Virus record (IMG/VR): IMGVR_UViG_3300046314_000045
Span: 1 to 31,987 of that record
From: a virus
Length of the DNA stretch: 31,987 nt
Direction: 5' to 3' (one strand)
Part shown: positions 20,304-26,659 of the stretch, in pieces
Position numbering within the stretch: position 1 is the first letter of the stretch
Layout: each line of letters opens with the position of its first letter
Position numbers and translations under genes: made by a program
The notes under the pieces: generated by a model
The model's input: the letters and a program-made list of their open reading frames with translations, nothing else
The model's database searches: none
What the model was told of the DNA's origin: nothing

Positions 20304-20959
20304 ATCTTCATCAGAATCTGGATCCCAGTCTCATCAGTGTCCGTGGTTTCGTCGTCGGCATCACCTTCGTCGGCACGTTCTTTGGCAGCTTGCTGGGCTT
20401 CTTCTTCAGCTTTAGCCTTTGAGTATGCATAGATGTCTTTGGCCAACTCGATGAGTTCATCGATGGTCTCAGTCTTCTCAGCACGATTCACGAATGGCTT
20501 CTCATCTGGATCGAATGTGACACCGCACTGGAAACCAGCTTTAAAGTACAAGTTGATTTTGTCGATGAGCAACAATTGGTCAAAGTCTTGGACTTGTTTC
20601 ACGCCAAAGAAGTCACGTTCATTAAGTTGTTTGTAGCCTTCGTTCATGCGCTTACGCAGACCTGGATACTTACGCTTGATCATCTTCTCAATACGCACAT
20701 CTTCCAGTACGTTGAGATAAGACATCATGCTTTTATTTTCTTGGATAGGTTTTAGGTACTCTTCGCCTGTGTACAAGGCGTGACCCACTTCGTGACCAAT
20801 GAGCATATCCTCAATCTCTGGAGTCATATCTTTCCAGACTGGGATCGTCAGCACACGATTCTTAATATCGAACGATGCAGTACGGGCACGGGCACGAACC
20901 ACGTTCAGGTTTTCTGTAGCCAGCAGTCGTGCTGACAAGTCACTTGCTTGAATTTCCAT
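20234..20959 (-). CDS. HExxH zinc-metalloprotease-like protein, CobT-like N-terminal part
   Basis: A 241-aa frame with the zinc motif HEVGH (56-60), preceded by IEDMLIG, and the downstream helix YLNVLEDVRIEKMIKRKYPG (81-100) that supplies a third ligand in CobT/VWA-associated proteins. From about residue 180 it becomes an acidic linker (AKERADEGDADDETTDTDE). The final 30 residues after DETG change abruptly to IQILMKIWKMKIVV, a basic, hydrophobic run unlike the linker, while the VWA frame continues the acidic linker. The natural product is therefore probably the fused protein. The gene follows the 55-aa gene by two bases. Confidence 0.82.
   Translation of the reverse strand: MEIQASDLSARLLATENLNVVRARARTASFDIKNRVLTIPVWKDMTPEIEDMLIGHEVGHALYTGEEYLKPIQENKSMMSYLNVLEDVRIEKMIKRKYPGLRKRMNEGYKQLNERDFFGVKQVQDFDQLLLIDKINLYFKAGFQCGVTFDPDEKPFVNRAEKTETIDELIELAKDIYAYSKAKAEEEAQQAAKERADEGDADDETTDTDETGIQILMKIWKMKIVVLAKSRRRVLHLNRKM
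20304..20333 (-). other. probable frameshift junction joining protease-like and VWA frames
   Basis: The VWA frame has no stop until TGA at 20333-20331. The protease-like frame carries the acidic linker up to this point. One extra G in the minus-strand GGG run (20326-20324) would join them as ...TDETGDPDSDED. This may be a genuine mutation, an assembly error or a programmed -1 shift. No classical slippery heptamer is seen. Confidence 0.65.
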
Positions 20960-20961
20960 TA

Positions 20962-21129
20962 TTAAACCTCAAAGGCTTGCGCCATCTCATAATCAGTTAG
21001 GATCTGTTCAAGGGATCCACGATCCACTAGCCTGAATCCTTCATTCAGTAGATCGAATTCTACATCATCTTTGAACCCATAGTCAAATGCTAGGCTTGCA
21101 AGTTCAAAGTCGTTAAAGTCTTTCCACAT
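20962..21129 (-). CDS. small acidic hypothetical protein, 55 aa
   Basis: The protein begins MWKDFNDFELASLAFDYGFK and is strongly acidic (DDVEFDLLNEGF, EQILTDYEMA). The size and charge recall small phage inhibitors or DNA mimics, but no specific family is recognised. ATG 21129 has GGGAGAA six to seven nt upstream. The longer frame begins inside the promoter and terminator region. It is the first gene after a consensus promoter and the next gene starts two bases after its stop, so it leads the CobT-like unit. Confidence 0.72.
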   Translation of the reverse strand: MWKDFNDFELASLAFDYGFKDDVEFDLLNEGFRLVDRGSLEQILTDYEMAQAFEV

Positions 21130-21153
21130 AGTGTTCTCCCATTCAATAGATGA

Positions 21154-21182
21154 ATTATACATCAGACATGATAAAAAGACAA
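21154..21182 (-). promoter_or_regulatory. sigma70-type promoter of the CobT-like unit
   Basis: TTGTCT (21182-21177), a 17-nt spacer and a perfect TATAAT (21159-21154). CATTTAGTTCTTGTCTT around the -35 matches the 9.15-kb promoter at 16 of 17 positions. It lies just after the gp46 terminator. Confidence 0.8.
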
Positions 21183-21195
21183 GAACTAAATGAAC

Positions 21196-21216
21196 AAAAC
21201 CCCACACTTGGTGAGG
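21196..21216 (-). terminator. intrinsic terminator after gp46
   Basis: CCCCAC (21200-21205) pairs with GTGAGG (21211-21216), six pairs including one G-U, with a 5-nt loop. TTTT follows on the minus strand. It lies about 20 nt after the gp46 stop. Confidence 0.65.
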
Positions 21217-21236
21217 TCTTTCCTAAAAGTAAACCT

Positions 21237-22955
21237 TTAGTTTGTAGCGATTACACTAAAGTCGTTTCGCTTCTCGAACTTGATCACGCTTCTGAACTTG
21301 TCAAACAGTTGATCACCTTTGTGAGAGATGACAAAGATGTTAGTGTTTTCACCAAAGCCATTCATCAGGTTCAAGAAATAATCAGTACCAGCTGTGTCGA
21401 GGGAAGAGTCGAAAATCTCATCAAGCAATAACAGGTTGGTGTTTACTGAGTTTTTCATCTTAGCGATCTGACGCCATGTGAACAGAATCGATAAGTCAAT
21501 ACGCATCTTCTCACCTTCAGAGAATGACGCATAAGTGAAATCATCACGGTGTCGTGACTTAACAATTTCATTAAATGATTCATCTAGCTCGAAGTGGATA
21601 TACGCATCCATCGCAGTCAGGTACTTATTAATCAACTTATTCATCGCAGGTAGATACTCACGAATGATTGCAGTCTTGATACCAGTATCCTTTAGTAGAA
21701 TAGCAGCAACTTCTTCGATGTTGCGTTGTTCTTGAAGTTGGGTCTTGGAATTGATTTTATTCATTGCTTCTTGAGCCAACTCTTTCAACTTACGCTTTTC
21801 TTCATCAACGTTTGTTGTGTCAGCCTTTGCTGCTTCAATCTCTACTTGCATAGAAGCATTGAGTTTATTCAGCATACTGATTTGAGTATTGTACGTAGAG
21901 ATAGTGATGTTCTTATCAGTGATTTCTTTTAGGATCTCATTGATGTCAGACAACTGAGTGTTCAGCTTAGTGAGAACTTTATCTAAGTCATCCATTCGAG
22001 CATTCTCAGCATCAATCTTATCGTTCAACTCTTTTAGTAACGCTTCTTTATGGGAATCTGGAATGTCCTGTGAGCAGGACGGGCAAACCTCGTTCTCATT
22101 GAAGAATTCGGCATGATGAGTACAGTGTTCAACCTTGGCAACAACCTTGGACTTGAACCCCTTCGCTCTTTCAATGTCGTTATCAAGCTCACTCTTTTTC
22201 GCAGATCGTGATTGGAGTGCGGTAATCTCATCAAGTGCTTGAGCCACCGCACTTTCGCTTCGCTGTATTTCTGAGTTATTATCTTTGATTTTAGATAGTA
22301 GAGTTTCAATAGCTTCTGACTTGGCATCTGTAAGAGTTTTAATGAGAAGCGATTGTCCATCCACTTTAGTCTTCGCCATTGTAATCTCCCCCTCAATCCT
22401 CTTGATAGTGTCCTTAGTCTCATTAGCTTTTTCTTTCAAAATCGTATTCATTGTGGAGAAGATACGAATGTCAAGGATGTCTTCGATAACTTCACGGCGT
22501 TGAGCAGAAGATAACTGCATGAATGGAACAAAAGAAGCTGACCCCAAGATAACAACTTGAGTGAACGTCTTGTAGTTCAATCGTAGAATCTGTTGCTCAA
22601 GAACCTTCTGGTAATCACGACTTGCAGCGTCTTGATTCATCATCTCGTTATCGCACCAAATTTCAAAGACGTTTGGTTTGATGCCACGGATGATTTTGTA
22701 TTCTTTCTTACCGATAGAGAATTCAATCTCAACAACACATGCCTTACCGTTGATAGAGTTTACCAACTGACCTTTGTTGATGTTACGGAAAGGCTTGCCA
22801 AACAAACCAAAGCACAATGCGTCTAGGATAGTAGACTTACCTTCGCCATTCTTACCAATGATAAGAGTGGTTGGTGACTTGTTCAATAAAACTTTGTTTG
22901 GTGCGCTTCCAGTGGATAGAAAGTTCTTCCATTGGACAGACTTGAATACGATCAT
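21237..22955 (-). CDS. 46: recombination exonuclease ATPase subunit, Rad50/SbcC-like (gp46)
   Basis: A 572-aa SMC-type ATPase. It has Walker A GKNGEGKST (34-42), a long coiled coil with a zinc hook CPSC (291-294), ABC signature FSEGEK (478-483), Walker B LLLLDE (508-513) and a switch His in ISHKG (545). With gp47 it resects DNA ends to feed UvsX. Length is close to T4 gp46 (560 aa). The ATG overlaps the gp47 stop as TAATG, with GAGGTT upstream, so the two subunits are translated together. Confidence 0.96.
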   Translation of the reverse strand: MIVFKSVQWKNFLSTGSAPNKVLLNKSPTTLIIGKNGEGKSTILDALCFGLFGKPFRNINKGQLVNSINGKACVVEIEFSIGKKEYKIIRGIKPNVFEIWCDNEMMNQDAASRDYQKVLEQQILRLNYKTFTQVVILGSASFVPFMQLSSAQRREVIEDILDIRIFSTMNTILKEKANETKDTIKRIEGEITMAKTKVDGQSLLIKTLTDAKSEAIETLLSKIKDNNSEIQRSESAVAQALDEITALQSRSAKKSELDNDIERAKGFKSKVVAKVEHCTHHAEFFNENEVCPSCSQDIPDSHKEALLKELNDKIDAENARMDDLDKVLTKLNTQLSDINEILKEITDKNITISTYNTQISMLNKLNASMQVEIEAAKADTTNVDEEKRKLKELAQEAMNKINSKTQLQEQRNIEEVAAILLKDTGIKTAIIREYLPAMNKLINKYLTAMDAYIHFELDESFNEIVKSRHRDDFTYASFSEGEKMRIDLSILFTWRQIAKMKNSVNTNLLLLDEIFDSSLDTAGTDYFLNLMNGFGENTNIFVISHKGDQLFDKFRSVIKFEKRNDFSVIATN

Positions 22956-24010
22956 TAAACAACCTCGATATTAACTGCTTCGGTATATAAACCTTGCATG
23001 AATGATTTGATCTGGTCTTTATCAACATCAGTCGTCACTGAGTCGATATAATGTGTTAAAACAGACACAGTATCTTCTAAAGAAATTTCTTCGCCGATCT
23101 CACCGTCTTGGAATTCAGACATATCCTCAACGATCTTAATGTCAGCGCATCCTTTATTATACAGCTTGGCAATGAACTTGTCAAATTTGTAGTAGTCGGT
23201 TTTGTTTAGAACAATTAGTTTTACATACATGTTCTTTAGATCGAGTGTATCTAAGTCGATAGGCTCGACTTCTTTGTCATTGTACTCGAGTCTTTCGAAC
23301 ATTCGATTAGGATTGTATACGAATTCAAGGTTTCTTGTGTTTGTGTCAAACAGGTGGAACCCTCTGGGATCGTTATAGTCCTGCCACGTGAGTTCGTACG
23401 GATTTCCGAGATAATGAATGTGCTTGTCAGAAGAGCGATGGTGATAGTGACCACTAAAAACCAGATCGAATTTATCAAAAGTTTCTTTAGAAAGTCCATC
23501 ATGGGATTCCATTCCTCTGTACATTGCAAAGCCAGCGATTTCAAAGTGACCCATACAAATGTCAGCTTTGGTGTTTTGAATCATATCAAGTGACTCTTGA
23601 TAATTCTCAGGACAGATCCACGGCATCATACAGACGGGAGTGCCATCGATAACGATAGTCTCAGGTGAATCGATAACAATAATGTTTCCATATTCTCGCA
23701 GAAGTAAGTCTGGAGAGTTTACATCGTTTGTATTCTTAAAATACGTATCGTGGTTACCAGCCAACATATGAACAGTAATACCACGAGATTCAAGTTTGTC
23801 AAAAAACATTTTCTTCGCTCTGTCGAGAGCATAGAAGTTGACGTACTTGCGTCGATCAAAAGTATCACCGAGAATAAGAACGGTGTTAATACCATTAGCA
23901 TCAATAGTAGGAAAGAATGTGTCGTCATAAAATTTCTGAAAGAAGTCTAAGAAAGCAACACTATCATTACGAGCACCAAAGTGCTGGTCTGTGATAATCG
24001 CCACCTTCAT
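22955..24010 (-). CDS. 47: recombination nuclease subunit, Mre11/SbcD-like (gp47)
   Basis: A 351-aa calcineurin-type phosphoesterase. The metal-binding motifs are all present: TDQHFG (7-12), GDTFDRR, AGNHD, the MGHFE segment and SGHYHHR. It forms the Mre11-like nuclease that pairs with gp46. T4 gp47 is 339 aa. It starts in a four-base ATGA overlap with the 54-aa gene and ends as TAATG with gp46. The first motif has TDQH where most Mre11 proteins have SDxH, as in T4-like phages. Confidence 0.96.
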   Translation of the reverse strand: MKVAIITDQHFGARNDSVAFLDFFQKFYDDTFFPTIDANGINTVLILGDTFDRRKYVNFYALDRAKKMFFDKLESRGITVHMLAGNHDTYFKNTNDVNSPDLLLREYGNIIVIDSPETIVIDGTPVCMMPWICPENYQESLDMIQNTKADICMGHFEIAGFAMYRGMESHDGLSKETFDKFDLVFSGHYHHRSSDKHIHYLGNPYELTWQDYNDPRGFHLFDTNTRNLEFVYNPNRMFERLEYNDKEVEPIDLDTLDLKNMYVKLIVLNKTDYYKFDKFIAKLYNKGCADIKIVEDMSEFQDGEIGEEISLEDTVSVLTHYIDSVTTDVDKDQIKSFMQGLYTEAVNIEVV

Positions 24011-24171
24011 GTGCGATCTTCTTTCTTAACAACTACATCTGGGTAGAGTTTCACTTCAAGAACCATATTCAATGGTAATGAATTGCAAAATTCAGTAGCT
24101 TCATGAAGATCCTTAAAATCCTTATTCACAACCTTGTTGCTAAAATTAGCGTAGTAAGTTACTTTATACAC
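24007..24171 (-). CDS. small hypothetical protein, 54 aa, GTG start
   Basis: The protein would begin (GTG) MYKVTYYANFSNKVVNK and continues with DLHEATEFCNSLPLNMVLEV, a beta strand, helix and strand layout. GTG 24171 is chosen because GAGAGGA lies 5 nt upstream and the GTG overlaps the stop of the previous small gene (GTGTATAA). A TTG at 24198 lies inside that gene and is less likely. The stop overlaps the gp47 ATG as ATGA. It occupies the place of small unknown genes near 46 and 47 in T4 relatives. Function unknown. Confidence 0.7.
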   Translation of the reverse strand: MYKVTYYANFSNKVVNKDFKDLHEATEFCNSLPLNMVLEVKLYPDVVVKKEDRT

Positions 24172-24331
24172 GTTTGTCCTCTCGAATATTTGGAGCAACT
24201 ACACCATATTGCTGGTGCATCCAATCAACAAATTTATTTACTTCGTCTGCTTGGAAATCACGATGTGCACGGGTTTCGTTATACACCTTTGCTCCAAGAG
24301 CAATTTTATCTAACCATTCTTTATCAATCAA
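24164..24331 (-). CDS. small hypothetical protein, 55 aa, TTG start
   Basis: A 55-codon frame from TTG 24331 to TAA 24164, with no in-frame ATG early enough. It reads (TTG) LIDKEWLDKIALGAKVYNE and continues KFVDWMHQQYGVVAPNIRED. The TTG overlaps the AAA+ gene's TGA stop in a four-base TTGA junction, and AAGGTAGG lies 6 nt upstream, a strong ribosome site. It ends in an 8-base overlap with the next small gene. The charged amphipathic pattern suggests a real, probably helical protein. No function recognised. Confidence 0.65.
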   Translation of the reverse strand: MIDKEWLDKIALGAKVYNETRAHRDFQADEVNKFVDWMHQQYGVVAPNIREDKRV

Positions 24332-25536
24332 ATGAAACCTACCTTTCGAGCAGAAGCCGACTTCTTAGTGTTGTCAGATTGTTGGTTGAAGACTTCAGCG
24401 ATGCTGTATGTTTGCTTGTCACCAGACAACTCAACATTCAACTTATCAGCCAGTGCTTGTGCTTCTGATTGGTTCAACTGATCGAATGTAACGATGTCAA
24501 AGCAACGACCTGGACGAACCAAAGCAGAGTCAATGTCACGGATAGATGGCAAGTTGGTAGAGAAGATCATCTTCTTACCTTTAGTGGTAACAAGACCGTC
24601 ACCAACGTTCAAGAAGCGATGCATCATTGTGTTGCCATCTGAACGGCTCTTCAAGAATGCGTCAGAGTCTTCCAACACCATAACACTTGTGTCGTCTTCG
24701 ATGAAGCGTGCAAAGAGATAATCTTTCTCAAGGATAGCTGCATCGTATGTAACCATGGCAGATGATTCGGTGTGTGACAACAGGCCACGGATGAATGTAG
24801 TCTTGCCAGTTCCAGGCGGACCAATCAGGAGTAAGATGTTGGCAGAAGATGCCATGAAACGATCGTAGTAGTCGCCAAGAGATTCACCCTTGAGGAATGG
24901 GTACATCTCGTCAACTGGAAGACGATCACGATTGAGTGGGACGTTGACGGAGTTGCCGTCACCAGAGTAGATCCATTCGATGTAAGAAGTTACAATGTCG
25001 AACTTACCCGTTACCAAATCCATGATGTATTCAACAAATACTTCGTCACCAAAAGCACGAACAGTTGTTGAGTTGCTATTCACAGAGTATGTGACATAGT
25101 TCATGTCTTCTTCTTCAATGATGAAACCAGAAGAAGCAGAACCTTGCACAAAGAGACAACCTTCGAATTCTTCTTCAGACCAATCAGCCCAAGCCTTGCG
25201 GTTAGCCAATACGGTAGTCTCACGATGTAGTGTCTGTTTGTTTGCAGATACACGTTTCTGTAGGATCTCAGTAGTGATTAGATCACTGAAATCAGAAACA
25301 CCCATGAAAACTTTATTATCACTGTTACTCATAAACTCTTTCAAATTTGTCATGTCATCATAATGATCGAACGTGTAACCCTTCAACGTTCGCTTAGAAC
25401 CAGCAGCAGCTTTGACACGGTTGCGTCTTACAGTACGTGGTCGCCCACCAGCATATCCAGATCGAATCCGATTAAGGAATGAACTTACTTCACTCGGACT
25501 CGCTATCGCTGGGGCTTGTATCGCCTTGGTAATCAT
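24328..25536 (-). CDS. AAA+ ATPase, BCS1/FtsH-like core
   Basis: A 402-aa protein. A basic N-terminus (GGRPRTVRRNRVKAAAG, 30-46) precedes a poorly recognised domain (about 60-210). The AAA+ core follows with Walker A GPPGTGKTT (239-247), Walker B VMVLEDSDAF (286-295, with ED in place of DE), sensor-1 FSTN and arginine-finger region RPGRC (341-345). BCS1-like ATPases unfold or move folded proteins. A DNA-related role in phages is possible but unproven. The start lies 47 nt inside the gp55 gene and has AGGTGA upstream. The next in-frame ATG is 61 codons later. Confidence 0.82.
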   Translation of the reverse strand: MITKAIQAPAIASPSEVSSFLNRIRSGYAGGRPRTVRRNRVKAAAGSKRTLKGYTFDHYDDMTNLKEFMSNSDNKVFMGVSDFSDLITTEILQKRVSANKQTLHRETTVLANRKAWADWSEEEFEGCLFVQGSASSGFIIEEEDMNYVTYSVNSNSTTVRAFGDEVFVEYIMDLVTGKFDIVTSYIEWIYSGDGNSVNVPLNRDRLPVDEMYPFLKGESLGDYYDRFMASSANILLLIGPPGTGKTTFIRGLLSHTESSAMVTYDAAILEKDYLFARFIEDDTSVMVLEDSDAFLKSRSDGNTMMHRFLNVGDGLVTTKGKKMIFSTNLPSIRDIDSALVRPGRCFDIVTFDQLNQSEAQALADKLNVELSGDKQTYSIAEVFNQQSDNTKKSASARKVGFI

Positions 25537-26065
25537 CTACTTCACCTATAAAATCATCTAGATTGGTTTGCTTCTTTTTAGCTTTTGCAGCCTTCTTTGT
25601 AATGAAGGAATCATCAAACGTATGGTTGTTCTGCATAAAGTCTAGGTATGCATTATGAAACTCACCACCATCATCTTGATCTTGTAACTCAAATGCTTCG
25701 AACGGCATGTCCTGAATCAACTTACCCTTAATGTATGACTGCTTCTTTTCTTTAGCGATTCTACGCAAGAATGCATAGTAAATGATTTGAGTGAAGTAAG
25801 CAAAGGGGTTGTTTGACTTGGACGGATCGAAGTTGTTGATATATTGAAGACAGTTCTCAATACCATCCGAAATCATCTCCTCACGATAAGAGTAGTTGAT
25901 GAAGTTCGGTTTGTAAGAGAGATGGTTGGCAATCTTTAAAATGCATTCGCCGATGTAGTTACTAACCTGTGGGAGAGGTGTTCCATTTTCTTTAGCAGCA
26001 AGAACTTTTGTTCTATACTCAGAGATCGCCACTAAGAAGTCAGCGTTATTTACGTAATGTGCCAT
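25490..26065 (-). CDS. 55: late-transcription sigma factor (gp55)
   Basis: A 191-aa orthologue of T4 gp55, the sigma-like subunit that directs host RNA polymerase to late promoters when bound to the gp45 clamp. Family segments are MAHYVNNADFLVAISEY at the N-terminus, YREEMISDGIENCLQYINNFD, and NPFAYFTQIIYYAFLRRI. Near the C-terminus TNLDDFIGE resembles the clamp-binding peptide (compare SLEDFFG of gp43), though it is followed by a 16-residue acidic tail. ATG 26065 matches family N-termini. A TTGTCT-N17-TATACT promoter lies about 40 nt upstream. Confidence 0.94.
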   Translation of the reverse strand: MAHYVNNADFLVAISEYRTKVLAAKENGTPLPQVSNYIGECILKIANHLSYKPNFINYSYREEMISDGIENCLQYINNFDPSKSNNPFAYFTQIIYYAFLRRIAKEKKQSYIKGKLIQDMPFEAFELQDQDDGGEFHNAYLDFMQNNHTFDDSFITKKAAKAKKKQTNLDDFIGEVDDYQGDTSPSDSESE

Positions 26066-26101
26066 ACATGATATTTTCCTTTGATTAACAAAGCAAGAGT
26101 A

Positions 26102-26130
26102 AGTATACCTCTGCAACCAATGCAAGACAA
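26102..26130 (-). promoter_or_regulatory. promoter of gp55
   Basis: TTGTCT (26130-26125), a 17-nt spacer and TATACT (26107-26102), giving a transcript start about 35 nt before the gp55 ATG. The -35 is identical to two other promoters in the window. Confidence 0.75.
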
Positions 26131-26221
26131 GTTTATCTGTATTGCAATTTAGATTTGCTTATTTAGTTGACTTAGGGCATAATTCACTGTGTTAGGGTTG
26201 ATGCTGAATAGAGTAACTTAC

Positions 26222-26659
26222 TTAGTGTCTAGTATCGTTTCCTTCTACGTAGATACCTTCTCCATCTCCCTCTGCTGGTGACGTATCGTCATCCAATGCA
26301 TCTCCAAAGATCTCGACGAGTTGCTCAATCTTTCTCTTTGTGTCTTCATCTGGCTCTTCTGCAAGAGAAATGTCATTGTGCTCTTCCACAATTCTCATAT
26401 AATGAGGAACGAACGTTGAATGCATCGACTTGATGAACATCACGTTCTTCTTATCTATTAGGTAAGAATCATCTCTCGAAAACTGGCAGAATGGAGCAGC
26501 TGTCACATGTTCTTTTCCTGTCGCAATGTTCGGTATCGTTTTCACGACCATCGGATGCAACAGTTCAATATACGTATCGTCTTCTTCTTGCAAGGCAGAC
26601 AGTACCTGTTCTCCGCTAATAAACTTGACTACAACGAAAACTTCTTTTCCAGTTAGCAT
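26222..26659 (-). CDS. Sm-like (LSm-fold) phage protein, 145 aa
   Basis: The N-terminal 95 residues follow the pattern of the 99-aa protein at 9266-9565: VVVKFISGEQVLSALQ, a Tyr/Glu turn, a Met-Val strand, TAAPFCQF, a second strand pair with DKKNVMFIKS, and PHYMRI. An extra acidic tail (EEPDEDTKRKIEQLVEIFGD, then DDDTSPAEGDG) is present only here. It is probably an LSm-fold ring protein that binds RNA or protein. It is the usual unnamed gene between uvsW and 55 in environmental T4-like phages. Its ATG overlaps the uvsW stop by 7 nt, with GAGG upstream. Confidence 0.72.
   Translation of the reverse strand: MLTGKEVFVVVKFISGEQVLSALQEEDDTYIELLHPMVVKTIPNIATGKEHVTAAPFCQFSRDDSYLIDKKNVMFIKSMHSTFVPHYMRIVEEHNDISLAEEPDEDTKRKIEQLVEIFGDALDDDTSPAEGDGEGIYVEGNDTRH

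Noticed and set aside
20310-20330. Programmed -1 frameshift with a classical slippery heptamer
   Set aside because: The bases around ACTGGGATC do not fit X-XXY-YYZ and no strong downstream structure was evident, so a simple indel is preferred.
19794-20432. A 212-aa plus-strand frame opposite the VWA gene
   Set aside because: It is Phe/Leu/Ser-rich, as antisense frames of acidic Lys/Glu-rich genes are, and it has no ribosome site.
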